Shown: positions 16,056 through 24,019, numbered from the stretch's first letter. The stretch: 35,982 bases of DNA from an uncultured Clostridium sp. (GCA_946538835.1 CAMNGZ010000005.1:1-35982), one strand, 5' to 3'. Numbers and translations: made by a program. Notes: generated from the sequence alone by a model not told the origin.

Positions 16056-17663
16056 TTATTTGGTTTTATTTATGCTTAAACAATACATAATAATTGGCAC
16101 TAACCCCATACCACTATCTATCTTATTTTTAATATCATCCTCATAACCATCGGGTACATATTGACTAACTTTAGACCACAACATTTTTTTAGTAAGTCTT
16201 GAGTCTAAATCAAATGGTACGATATCACTTGTACGCTCTAACCACTTTAAAGTCTCATATCTCATATCCGCTATAATCTCTTTATACTTAGGATTATCAA
16301 TTTGATTAAATAATTCAAAAGGATCATTTATCAGATCATAGAATTCATCTTTAGTGTGACTTCTTGAAACATATTTATATTCCTTATTCCTACACATGAT
16401 ACCTTTGTCATGCAATTTATCATCTTTTTGAGCAATCTTTTTAGGATAATATTCATTATTAGGGCTTGTACCATTAGGACCATCCGAATGATATTCATCT
16501 GCCCAAGTTTCACCTGGCTCTCTACCGCCTTCTGAGAAAACATAATCTCTACCACAAACATCCTTGTTTGCAATATTGGCTACCAAGTTTCGTCCAAAGT
16601 TTGTGTGTGTTTCTTTTGTACCAGAGATATCTAGACAAGTCTTATAAAAATCAACAAGTTCAACTAATGAATCATTGACACCAGGACTAACTTTATACTC
16701 TTTAGGGAGTTTAACCACAAATGGTACATTAGTTAAACAATCTTCAAAACTATTCTGACACTTTTCCACAAGAGAATAATCTCCAGTAAAATCTCCATGA
16801 TCACTAAAAAAGAAAATTGCTGAATCATCATAAGTATTAGTTTCTTTTAAAGCTTTAACAATTTTCCCAAATTGATAATCAACTTTCATACACATACCAA
16901 GATATGTCGCACGAAGCTCATTATAATCATCTTCTGTATAGTCAGACATCTTCTCTTCTTTATTTATTGCATAAAGAATTGGAGCCTTATCCAAAGTATC
17001 ACTTAATTTAATACGCATTTTAAGTTTAGTTCTATCAATTGCACTAAAATAAGGATTCTCAACTTGATATGGTACATGTGGATAAAATAAACCAAGGAAG
17101 ATACAAAGAGGTCTATCATCAAGAGGATTTTTAATACGTTCAATAGCTGCGTCTATAGCTTGGTCATCAGCTGAATAATTCAAACCATTCTCATCCACAC
17201 CAAGTTCTCCTTTAAAATGAGAATAAAAATTTTTATCCCCCATTTCTAACTTCCTATCAACTTTTGGTCCTGGCGCTCTTTTAGTTGGATCATTGTAATA
17301 AATCTCATCAGCTAAAGATTCAGTCCAACCATCATATTGACCAGCAGTTAAATCATTTCTATCATTCATCCAAACATAGTATCCACTATCTTTTAATTCT
17401 TTAAGAAGACTAGACTCACCAGGACGAAGTAAATACGACATAGTTCTATGTCCGTTCGTATGTGGATATAGTCCTGTCATAAAGCTACATCTGCTAGGAA
17501 CACATACAGGATTTTGACAAAATGCATTAGAAAAGCTAACCGCATCATTTTTTATAATATCATCAAGATTTGGAGTGTGACTAGCCTCATTTCCTAAATG
17601 ATGTAATGAATCAGCTCGCATTTCATCAGGATTAAAAATAATAATCGTAGGTCTTTTTTTCAT
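16056..17663 (-). CDS. Cytosolic formylglycine-dependent sulfatase (arylsulfatase family)
   Basis: This 535-residue member of the alkaline-phosphatase superfamily hydrolyses sulfate esters. The signature C54-V-P-S-R-C-S-F-M-T-G fits the sulfatase CxPSRxSxxTG pattern; C54 would be turned into formylglycine. Metal ligands are visible as D13 in IIIFNPDEMR and as FFSDHGD about residue 287. The C-terminal part contains the typical 'YKYVSR....ELYDL..DPFE.FNQ' segment. There is no signal peptide, so the enzyme should act in the cytosol on imported sulfated compounds. A radical-SAM maturase gene lies divergently upstream with a shared promoter region, which supports real sulfatase activity rather than a phosphatase or phosphonate hydrolase role. 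The natural substrate cannot be told; no sugar or sulfate transporter lies nearby. An AAAGGA site fits the ATG. Confidence 0.9.
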   Translation of the reverse strand: MKKRPTIIIFNPDEMRADSLHHLGNEASHTPNLDDIIKNDAVSFSNAFCQNPVCVPSRCSFMTGLYPHTNGHRTMSYLLRPGESSLLKELKDSGYYVWMNDRNDLTAGQYDGWTESLADEIYYNDPTKRAPGPKVDRKLEMGDKNFYSHFKGELGVDENGLNYSADDQAIDAAIERIKNPLDDRPLCIFLGLFYPHVPYQVENPYFSAIDRTKLKMRIKLSDTLDKAPILYAINKEEKMSDYTEDDYNELRATYLGMCMKVDYQFGKIVKALKETNTYDDSAIFFFSDHGDFTGDYSLVEKCQNSFEDCLTNVPFVVKLPKEYKVSPGVNDSLVELVDFYKTCLDISGTKETHTNFGRNLVANIANKDVCGRDYVFSEGGREPGETWADEYHSDGPNGTSPNNEYYPKKIAQKDDKLHDKGIMCRNKEYKYVSRSHTKDEFYDLINDPFELFNQIDNPKYKEIIADMRYETLKWLERTSDIVPFDLDSRLTKKMLWSKVSQYVPDGYEDDIKNKIDSGMGLVPIIMYCLSINKTK

Positions 17664-17691
17664 ACTATTCCTTTCTTTCTAGTTTATTTTT

Positions 17692-17720
17692 ATTATATCT
17701 TATTTTTGATTTTTTTTCAC
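17692..17720 (-). promoter_or_regulatory. Sulfatase promoter
   Basis: On the minus strand GTGAAA (17715-17720), 17 bases, and TATAAT (17692-17697). The -10 is perfect and the -35 matches TTGACA in four of six. It interleaves with the divergent maturase promoter. Confidence 0.6.
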
Positions 17721-17734
17721 AAATAGTTTATCAT
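17706..17734 (+). promoter_or_regulatory. Maturase promoter
   Basis: TTGATT (17706-17711), 17 bases, TATCAT (17729-17734). The expected start of transcription is about 17741, the first base of the ribosome site AAGGTG, so the leader is about 11 bases. The two divergent promoters share about 15 bases, so RNA polymerase or one regulator could link both genes. Confidence 0.55.
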
Positions 17735-17751
17735 TTAATAAAGGTGATAAT

Positions 17752-18861
17752 ATGAAATCCGCTTCTATTTTAATTAAACCAGCTAGTGGTTTATGTAACC
17801 TAAATTGTAAATATTGCTTCTACAAAGATGAAATGTCAAACCGAAAAACTAATTCTTATGGTTTTATTAATAAGACCACTACATCAAACATATTAGATAA
17901 ATTTTTGAATATCAAAGATTTAACTAATTTAACTATTGCATTTCAAGGTGGAGAACCAACCTTGATTGGACTTGATTATTACAAAGAATTTGTTAAACTA
18001 GCTAATGATAAAAACTTCAATAATGTTAATATTTACTACACAATTCAAACAAATGCCACACTATTAAATGAAGAATTTGTAAAATTCTTTAGTGAGAACA
18101 ATTTTTTAGTCGGTGTATCGCTTGATGGTATCAAAAATACAAATGATTTATATAGACTTGATAACAATAATAAACCTGTTTATGATTCAATTTTAAACGG
18201 GATTAACTTACTTAAAAAATATAATGTATCGTTCAATATTTTAACTGTAATTACTAAAGATGTATCTAAAAACATTAATACTATATACAAGTTTTATAAA
18301 GATAATAATTTTAAATATACACAATATATCCCTGTTCTAAATAAGTTTAATAACTCCATGTGCTCATATTCATTAACGCCCCATGATTACACTATTTTTT
18401 TACAAAAATTATTTGATTTATATTACAAAGACATTATAAATAATAATTATGTCTACAATAGATATTTTGAAAATCTAATTTGTTTAATCTTAAATATAAA
18501 TCCAGAAGATTGTTCGCTAAATGGCCATTGTTCAATTCAATTTGTAATCGAAGCCAATGGTAATGTCTATCCTTGCGACTTCTATTGCTTAGACAAATAC
18601 TTATTAGGAAATATAAACACAAATACAGTGGAAGAACTATTAAAAGAAAAAGCTATAGATTTCATTAAAGAATCATCAAATTTAAATACTAAATGTACCA
18701 CATGCAAATATTTTAAATTATGCCGTTCAGGTTGTAAAAGATATAAAGATGGCATAAACAGGAACTATTATTGTTCTAGCTTCATTAAGTTTTTTGATAT
18801 GAATTTAGATAGACTTATAGAATTATCTAGGATTTTACCTCAAATTAAAAGAAACGTCTAA
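17752..18861 (+). CDS. Anaerobic sulfatase-maturating enzyme (radical SAM, SPASM domain)
   Basis: This 369-residue enzyme oxidises the active-site cysteine (or serine) of a sulfatase to formylglycine. The radical-SAM cluster motif is C15-x3-C19-x2-C22, followed by the FQGGEPTL substrate/SAM motif. The C-terminal SPASM region has the expected set of eight cysteines: CSLNGHC, then YPCDFY, then CTTCKYFKLCRSGC, then NYYC. The Asp after the YPC cysteine matches the proposed catalytic base of anSME enzymes. It is divergent to a sulfatase whose active-site motif is of the cysteine type, so that protein is the likely substrate. The ribosome site AAGGTG is 5 bases before the ATG. A hairpin terminator contains its stop codon. 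Other SPASM peptide-modifying enzymes are less likely given the neighbour. Confidence 0.92.
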   Translation: MKSASILIKPASGLCNLNCKYCFYKDEMSNRKTNSYGFINKTTTSNILDKFLNIKDLTNLTIAFQGGEPTLIGLDYYKEFVKLANDKNFNNVNIYYTIQTNATLLNEEFVKFFSENNFLVGVSLDGIKNTNDLYRLDNNNKPVYDSILNGINLLKKYNVSFNILTVITKDVSKNINTIYKFYKDNNFKYTQYIPVLNKFNNSMCSYSLTPHDYTIFLQKLFDLYYKDIINNNYVYNRYFENLICLILNINPEDCSLNGHCSIQFVIEANGNVYPCDFYCLDKYLLGNINTNTVEELLKEKAIDFIKESSNLNTKCTTCKYFKLCRSGCKRYKDGINRNYYCSSFIKFFDMNLDRLIELSRILPQIKRNV

Positions 18862-18872
18862 GACGTTTTTTT
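18852..18872. terminator. Bidirectional terminator between the convergent maturase and recQ genes
   Basis: AAACGTC (18852-18858) pairs with GACGTTT (18862-18868), and the 3-base loop is the maturase stop codon TAA. Seven T follow on the plus strand. On the minus strand the tail is TTTCTTTT, so it can also end recQ transcripts. Confidence 0.8.
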
Positions 18873-20397
18873 AATTTCTTAATTTATAATCATCAAGTTT
18901 ATAAATCAAATCACTCTGTTCATTAAGTTTTAAGATAGGATATTCATCATATGTCCTACTTAAATATCCATCATTTACTAAATTTGAAATAACATTCTTA
19001 ACATCATTAATTGAATGAATTGTTTTATTATAGGTCTTAATTTTATTTAAATATCTCTTCTTAATACTTTGATCCTTACTTCCGCTTATAATCTTTGAAA
19101 TGATTTGACTACCATATCTTTCTTGTGTCAGTTTTATTGTATCAATCACAAGCTTAGCTTCTTTTAAGTAATCATGTGTCTTTGTATATTTCAAGCAATT
19201 TGAGCAATTATTACAGTAAGACATAAATAATTCTCCAAAGTGAGATACCATATATTCATGCAAACATCTTTTAGTTGTCGCAAATCCTACAACTTCCCTT
19301 AACTTTTCTCTTTTAACTTTCTTTAATATTTTCTTTTTATCATCATCAATATCTAAATCATCAACTAATGAAATAAAATATTCATTATTTTTTAAATCAC
19401 TCATATTATATATAAGAGCACATTTGCTACTCTTATTATCTCTTCCAGCTCTACCAATCTCCTGAGATAAATCTTCTAAAGACATAGGAAATGAATATAC
19501 TACAACAAGTCTTACATTTTCTTTATCAATACCAGTACCAAACGCACTAGTTGCAACCATTAAATTAACTTTGCCAGACATAAATAAATCTTGATAATAT
19601 TCTTTAACATCATTATCAAGTCCACCATGATATAGGCCAACATTATAATCTAGCCTCTTTAGTTTATAATATAGTTCTTCTGCATTTCTACGAGTCAAAG
19701 TATAAATAATGCCACACTCATTCTTAAATGGTTCAATTACCTTAATCAAATCACTGAATTTATCATTTGACTCAATCGTTTCATAAAATAAATTTTTTCT
19801 ATCAAAACCAAATTTAAATATCTTAAAATTAAGTTTCGTAACATTCTTAATATCATTTATTACAGAAACACTTGCGGTAGCAGTAAATGCTGATACAACA
19901 GGAATTGACTCAAATATTTTTATAAATTCACCTATTTCACTATATTCAACTCTAAAATCATATCCATACAAAGAAATTGAGTGAGCTTCATCAAGAACTA
20001 TTTGACTGACTTTAACTGATTTAATTATTTCAACAAAATATTTATTTTTAAACCTTTCTGGTGACACATATAAAAACTTTAGGGAATTCGCTCTTATTTC
20101 TTCTAATACACTATTTTGTTCATGAAATGATAAACTAGAATTTAAGAATCTAGCGTTTATCATATGTTTTCTTAAATTATTAACTTGATCTACCATTAAA
20201 CTTATCAACGGTGAAATTACAATAGTTAGTCCATCCATACATAATCCTGGAATTTGAAAACATAATGATTTTCCACCACCAGTTGGTAAAATAGCCAATG
20301 TGTTTTCTCCTTTAATAATTGAATCAATTATTTCTTCTTGACCATCCCTAAAAGTATCATAATTAAAATATTTCTTTAAAGCTTCATACTTATCCAT
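18871..20397 (-). CDS. recQ: ATP-dependent DNA helicase RecQ
   Basis: This 3'-5' helicase unwinds DNA at stalled or broken forks. It shows the RecQ start 'ALKKYFNYDTFRDGQEEII', Walker A PTGGGKSLCF, DEAH in the form VLDEAHSIS, SAFTATAS of motif III, ATSAFGTGIDK, and QEIGRAGRD of motif VI. Four cysteines (RCLHEY, then YCNNCSNC) form the zinc site, and a winged-helix region follows. No HRDC domain is present, so it is shorter (508 residues) than E. coli RecQ. The aromatic-rich loop reads ISLYGYDFRVEY instead of ISQWGHDFRPEY. I chose the ATG at 20397, which follows AGAGGTG and matches family N-termini. An in-frame ATG at 20448 would add 17 residues translated from a hairpin. That hairpin holds the ribosome site. 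Confidence 0.9.
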   Translation of the reverse strand: MDKYEALKKYFNYDTFRDGQEEIIDSIIKGENTLAILPTGGGKSLCFQIPGLCMDGLTIVISPLISLMVDQVNNLRKHMINARFLNSSLSFHEQNSVLEEIRANSLKFLYVSPERFKNKYFVEIIKSVKVSQIVLDEAHSISLYGYDFRVEYSEIGEFIKIFESIPVVSAFTATASVSVINDIKNVTKLNFKIFKFGFDRKNLFYETIESNDKFSDLIKVIEPFKNECGIIYTLTRRNAEELYYKLKRLDYNVGLYHGGLDNDVKEYYQDLFMSGKVNLMVATSAFGTGIDKENVRLVVVYSFPMSLEDLSQEIGRAGRDNKSSKCALIYNMSDLKNNEYFISLVDDLDIDDDKKKILKKVKREKLREVVGFATTKRCLHEYMVSHFGELFMSYCNNCSNCLKYTKTHDYLKEAKLVIDTIKLTQERYGSQIISKIISGSKDQSIKKRYLNKIKTYNKTIHSINDVKNVISNLVNDGYLSRTYDEYPILKLNEQSDLIYKLDDYKLRN

Positions 20398-20436
20398 AAA
20401 AAAACACCTCTTACTAGAAAATAGTAAGAAGTGTTT
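20398..20436 (-). terminator. Terminator-like hairpin in the recQ leader that contains its ribosome site
   Basis: A 15-bp stem with one G-U pair (20422-20436 with 20402-20416) and a 5-base loop is followed on the minus strand by an uninterrupted T run. The next codon is the recQ ATG. The descending arm contains AGAGGTG, the only good ribosome site for recQ. It may end the upstream operon, attenuate recQ, and hide the recQ ribosome site. Confidence 0.75.
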
Positions 20437-20447
20437 ATTTTTTCTCA

Positions 20448-20930
20448 TTAATTAACTAAATTATTAGTGCTAGAATCATTATTAAAGAAACTTGTTTGAT
20501 AATCAATCATATCAAACTCATCCAATAATTGAGTTAAAGATTCGATATAATATTTTTTTAAAGGAAAAGAATTATTAGTAATAAAATCAATAACATCTTG
20601 ATGAGTAGTATGCGTTTCTAAATAATTTAGATATTCTTCTTTGCTAACCTCATGATGTTCTTTTGACTCAATATCAGTTAAATCATCATTTTCATAAAAT
20701 GTATATCCACATTCTTTACAAACAACTTTTCTACCATGAAGTGTATAGAACACTTTCTCTTCTTCAGACATTTCTTCATCTAAATTTAATTTTTTAACAA
20801 GATTAACAAGGTCTTCTGGTAAAGCTGCTATACCTGTCAAATTAAGAACATTCTTGATTTTTTGCCTAGATTGAATTGGATCAATGAATAAAAGATCTGT
20901 TGATTTACAAATTGGGCAGTGTTTACACAT
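20448..20930 (-). CDS. Small zinc-ribbon protein of unknown function
   Basis: This 160-residue soluble, acidic protein has two cysteine pairs: near the start (C2-x2-CPIC) and at about residues 73-76 (CKEC followed by GYTFYE). Together they form a likely zinc ribbon split by a 65-residue insertion that contains 'IAALPEDLVNLVKKLNLDEEMSEEE'. The C-terminal 80 residues are predicted helical and end in an Asn/Ser-rich tail. I do not recognise the family and see no catalytic motif. An AAGGAG site lies 7 bases before the ATG. It follows the CNNM-type gene by 33 bases and a strong hairpin comes right after its stop, so it is probably the last gene of that transcript. Confidence 0.7.
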   Translation of the reverse strand: MCKHCPICKSTDLLFIDPIQSRQKIKNVLNLTGIAALPEDLVNLVKKLNLDEEMSEEEKVFYTLHGRKVVCKECGYTFYENDDLTDIESKEHHEVSKEEYLNYLETHTTHQDVIDFITNNSFPLKKYYIESLTQLLDEFDMIDYQTSFFNNDSSTNNLVN

Positions 20931-20950
20931 AATATTCTCCTTAAAGACAA

Positions 20951-20975
20951 AGAAGATTCAGACTTACTCTGAATC
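20951..20975 (-). terminator. Possible weak terminator at the end of the CNNM-type gene
   Basis: A perfect 8-bp stem (GATTCAGA, 5 bases, TCTGAATC; 20955-20962 with 20968-20975) holds the stop codon of the CNNM-type gene in its loop. The minus-strand tail is TTCTTTGTCTTT, T-rich but broken, so partial termination is more likely than a full stop. Confidence 0.4.
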
Positions 20976-22442
20976 ATCTTCCTTTTTATACTCTTCAACT
21001 TCTTCATCAGTTGCATCTGTAATTGTAAGACGAACTTTTTCAATTCTTCTTTCATCAACGACAATAACTTCAAAAAGTAGTTTTTTAGCATAATCTTGAT
21101 ATTGACCATCTTCATCTTCTTGAGTGTAAGATGCAATATAGGTCATTTTATCTCCTGGCTTAGGTAATTCTTCTTGGGATTCAAAAATCCAAGATGAAAC
21201 TTTAGTCTCGTCAGGAGCATCACCGATATCAAGTTTGTCAAATAATTCATCGACATCACAATCACCATCAACAATATATTGATTATCTTTGATTTTATGA
21301 ATCATTGAATATTTAACAGAACCTTCATCGTGTTCGTCATATATTTCACCAACAAGTTCTTCTAATGCATCTTCCATTGTGACAAGACCAAGAGTATCGT
21401 TATACTCACCTGAGACAATAGCCATATGCATCTTAGAAATTTGTAATTCTTTTATAAGTCTATCAACGGTCATAGTCTTGTTAACAAATTTAGCCTTACG
21501 CATACAAGACTCAATAGTAACATCATTTGTACCTGCAAGTAGAGCACTAAAGAAATCACGCTCGTATAAAATACCTACGATATGATCCTTATCTTCTTTA
21601 TAAACTGGTATACGAGAATAATGATTCTCAAAGAATAGCTGCTTAGCCTCATCAATTGTAGACTCAACATCTAACGCTACCATATCTACACGTGGAACCA
21701 TAATATCTTCAACTGTTTGATCATTTAAGTCAAAAACATTCTTAATCATTTCACGTTCATCAGCTTCAATAGAACCTTCTTCTTCCATTGTATCAAGAAT
21801 AGAACCAAGCTCATCCTCATCAACACGAGGTTCAGTTTCACTCTTTCTACCTGTTATAATCTTTTGTAAAAATCTAAATGGTATAACTATAGGGTAAATA
21901 ATATAACTTAATAACCATATAACAGGAGCTACTATTAAAGAAACCTTTTCATTATATTTTTTTCCAATTGTCTTTGGTAAAATCTCACCAAAGATTAAAA
22001 GGACAACTGTCATAATGATGGTAGCATAAAGATTAACCAAACTTTCAGAAGTTTTAACAAAAATTTGCATAAAGAAAGTAACAGCAATAACGCTCATTGC
22101 AGTATTTACGATATTATTACCTACAAGAATAGTTGTAAGTATTTTTTCATAATGTTCAATACAGAATAATGCTTTCTTACTACCTGGTTTTCTATCTTCG
22201 ACAAGAGTTTTAACCTTCGCTTCACTAATTGAAGAAAGCGCAGTTTCACTCATTGAAAAAAATGCTGATAAAATTGTACAAATTATAATAACTATTAATA
22301 TGCCGACATTTACATGAGCAATTTTAGGCTCAGCAACTATATTGCTTGCTTCGTTAAAGAAGTTAGTAAGTGCCAGCGGCCACGAACCATGATCCAATTT
22401 ATAATCAAGGCTAGAAGGTGAATGTATATATAAAACAGTCAT
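20964..22442 (-). CDS. CNNM/CorC-family membrane protein with CBS domains (Mg/Co transport-like)
   Basis: This 492-residue integral membrane protein belongs to the family once called hemolysin C/CorC, linked to magnesium or cobalt transport. The N-terminal tail of about 45 residues is followed by the membrane DUF21/CNNM domain (about 46-230), with FFSMSETALSSISEAKVKTL and the conserved GNNIVNTAMSV helix. A pair of CBS domains (about 245-375) follows with TVEDIMVPRVDMVALD, then the C-terminal CorC/HlyC domain with the 'LGLVTMEDALEELVGEIYDEHDE' stretch. ATG at 22442 is the first possible start because TAG lies directly before it. It has no good ribosome site nearby: AGAGGAG lies 33 bases upstream. 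The gene follows efp by 78 bases with no terminator seen between, so co-transcription from the efp promoter is likely. Confidence 0.9.
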   Translation of the reverse strand: MTVLYIHSPSSLDYKLDHGSWPLALTNFFNEASNIVAEPKIAHVNVGILIVIIICTILSAFFSMSETALSSISEAKVKTLVEDRKPGSKKALFCIEHYEKILTTILVGNNIVNTAMSVIAVTFFMQIFVKTSESLVNLYATIIMTVVLLIFGEILPKTIGKKYNEKVSLIVAPVIWLLSYIIYPIVIPFRFLQKIITGRKSETEPRVDEDELGSILDTMEEEGSIEADEREMIKNVFDLNDQTVEDIMVPRVDMVALDVESTIDEAKQLFFENHYSRIPVYKEDKDHIVGILYERDFFSALLAGTNDVTIESCMRKAKFVNKTMTVDRLIKELQISKMHMAIVSGEYNDTLGLVTMEDALEELVGEIYDEHDEGSVKYSMIHKIKDNQYIVDGDCDVDELFDKLDIGDAPDETKVSSWIFESQEELPKPGDKMTYIASYTQEDEDGQYQDYAKKLLFEVIVVDERRIEKVRLTITDATDEEVEEYKKEDDSE

Positions 22443-22520
22443 CTAACACATTCACAGTTCTAGCAAGAATTTCAACTCCTCTAAATAACTTATTGATTTG
22501 ACTTTTTCTATTAATTAATA

Positions 22521-23078
22521 TTAAGCTCTTGAAACGTAAGAACCATCAATTGTTGAAACAATAATTGATTCATCTTGGTTGATGAACATAGGAACCTTAA
22601 CTAAGAAACCTGATTCAAGGAATGCATCCTTAGTAGCGTTAGTCTTAGTATCACCCTTAACAGCTGGAGTAGTTTCAGCAACTCTAGCTGTTACCTTATC
22701 TGGAAGGTCAATAGTTAAAATTTCATCACCATAGAATTCTACAGAAACTTCCATACCTTCTTGTAAGAAGTTCTTTTCCCATTCAAGACGAGCAGCTGGG
22801 ATTTCGATTTGTTCATAAGTTTCTGTGTTCATGAATGCATATGCATCACCTGTTGAATAGATGTATTGCATTGGCTTACGGTCGATGAAGCAAAGCTTAA
22901 ACTTTGAGTCAGAACCCTTTAAAGCAGTTTCCATAATAGAACCAGTTCTAACATTTTTCATCTTAACTCTAACGTAAGCAACCTTATTTTGTAAAACGTG
23001 TTGGAATTCCAAAATTTTCATTAAGTTTCCATCGTATTCGATTACGACACCATTTTTTAAATCATTAACATTAATCAT
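22521..23078 (-). CDS. efp: Translation elongation factor P (non-canonical loop)
   Basis: EF-P binds ribosomes stalled on proline runs and helps peptide-bond formation. The 185-residue length and three beta-barrel domains are normal: KOW-like domain I to about 65, an OB domain at about 68-125, and the C-terminal OB domain ending in the family signature 'GSYVSRA'. The key loop of domain I is unusual. Where B. subtilis has HVKPGKGAAFVR, this protein has HVLQNKVAYVR, one residue shorter, with Lys32 kept but Pro and both Gly lost. The ribosome site AAGGAG lies 8 bases before the ATG. Its promoter lies at the 3' end of aroQ. The gene neighbourhood (aroQ next to efp) is common in Bacilli. Confidence 0.96.
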   Translation of the reverse strand: MINVNDLKNGVVIEYDGNLMKILEFQHVLQNKVAYVRVKMKNVRTGSIMETALKGSDSKFKLCFIDRKPMQYIYSTGDAYAFMNTETYEQIEIPAARLEWEKNFLQEGMEVSVEFYGDEILTIDLPDKVTARVAETTPAVKGDTKTNATKDAFLESGFLVKVPMFINQDESIIVSTIDGSYVSRA

Positions 23079-23113
23079 AATTAATATCTCCTTGTTTTTT
23101 TCGTACGTTCTTT

Positions 23114-23142
23114 ATTATAACACTTATAGAATTTTTTGTAAA
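23114..23142 (-). promoter_or_regulatory. efp promoter, overlapping the 3' end of aroQ
   Basis: TTTACA (23137-23142), 17 bases, and TATAAT (23114-23119) preceded by TG (TGTTATAAT). The -35 lies inside the last codons of aroQ. The leader is about 29 bases and includes AAGGAG. Confidence 0.75.
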
Positions 23143-23540
23143 TATTCCACAGCTTTGATATAAGACTGCTCCTTTAGGTTAGTAATGCATATATCACACA
23201 CATCTTTAATGTAGTCTATTTTTCTAAAATCGTCCCTATTGAACACATCACTCAAATGTACTTCAACCTTTGGTTTATCAACAATTTCAAGTGCATCTCT
23301 AATAGCTACACTTGTATGAGTATAAGCAGCCGGATTGATGATGATTGCATCATAATCAAGCACTTGGATTCTATCAACAATTGCCCCTTCATGATTTGAT
23401 TGAAAGAACATAAACTCATACATAGGTGCGCTTTCTTTTATCATTTGGTTAATTTCATCAAGAGTTTTAGAACCATAATGTTCCTTAGGCCTTTTACCTA
23501 ACATATTTAAATTTGGTCCATTAATGACTAATATTTTCAT
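23124..23540 (-). CDS. aroQ: Type II 3-dehydroquinate dehydratase
   Basis: This cytosolic enzyme removes water from 3-dehydroquinate to give 3-dehydroshikimate, the third step of the shikimate pathway. The 138 residues fit the short type II family (about 145). Visible landmarks are INGPNLNMLGKR at 6-17, the lid loop with Tyr in KEHYG, FFQSNHEG (about 45-52), NPAAYTHTSVAIRDAL (about 70-85), and EVHLSDVFNRDDFRK, which carries the catalytic His. The family usually has EVHLSN at the last motif. The gene overlaps aroK by 20 bases, so they are coupled and catalyse steps three and five of the pathway. Confidence 0.96.
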   Translation of the reverse strand: MKILVINGPNLNMLGKRPKEHYGSKTLDEINQMIKESAPMYEFMFFQSNHEGAIVDRIQVLDYDAIIINPAAYTHTSVAIRDALEIVDKPKVEVHLSDVFNRDDFRKIDYIKDVCDICITNLKEQSYIKAVEYLQKIL

Positions 23541-24018
23541 ATTTATTTACCACCTTTAAAATCTCTTTTACAGTTTTTGAAACAATTAAAGATTTTACAG
23601 TATAATCCTTAAAATAATCATATTTATCTTTTCTAAGATTATACAAAGTTTTAATATCTATTTTTTGAGAGACTGGACGTACACTTGTATCTCGACTTAT
23701 TCTAAATTCAAGTTCACTAAGTGGGCATTCAAGGTAGATAATAGGACCATTCATATAAGTCTTATTTATCTCTTTCATAACAATTCCACCACCACATGAT
23801 ATAACTTGATTTTGACCATTCATTACATCTTTCAATGCCTTAGTTTCAAGAGTTCTAAACAACTCTTCACCCTCTTTAAAGATATCCGGAATTGATGCAT
23901 TGTTATCACGTTCTATCTTCTTATCTAAATCTACAAATGTGTAATTTAACGTTTTAGCTAATTCCTTCCCACAAGTAGATTTTCCACTTGCCGGAAGTCC
24001 AATCAAATAAATATTCAT
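23521..24018 (-). CDS. aroK: Shikimate kinase
   Basis: This 165-residue P-loop kinase phosphorylates shikimate at the 3-hydroxyl. Walker A is GLPASGKST (residues 7-15). The shikimate-binding motif D31-x-D33 is in FVDLDKKIE, followed by 'SIPDIFKEGEELFRTLE' with the substrate-binding Arg. The CGGGIV stretch is at about 75-80, and the lid has SVRPVSQ. Length is normal. It lies one base after miaA and overlaps aroQ by 20 bases, so it is part of the mutS-mutL-miaA-aroK-aroQ transcript. GGAG precedes the ATG by 7 bases. Confidence 0.95.
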   Translation of the reverse strand: MNIYLIGLPASGKSTCGKELAKTLNYTFVDLDKKIERDNNASIPDIFKEGEELFRTLETKALKDVMNGQNQVISCGGGIVMKEINKTYMNGPIIYLECPLSELEFRISRDTSVRPVSQKIDIKTLYNLRKDKYDYFKDYTVKSLIVSKTVKEILKVVNKYENISH

Positions 24019-24019
24019 A

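Noticed and set aside
16056-17663. Phosphonate monoester hydrolase instead of sulfatase
   Set aside because: Both share the formylglycine motif, but the adjacent divergent maturase and overall motif set make a sulfatase the simpler reading; not fully excluded.
20398-20448. RecQ with a 17-residue N-terminal extension starting at 20448
   Set aside because: The extension is the translation of a perfect hairpin, RecQ homologues start near the MDKYEALKKYF segment, and AGAGGTG directs initiation at 20397.
17752-20448. Reassigned AGG codon (Met), as reported for some uncultured Bacilli
   Set aside because: The few AGG codons seen (for example in RecQ near 19650 and the maturase near 18760 and 18830) fall at variable positions; nothing conserved shows Met in place of Arg, so there is no evidence either way.
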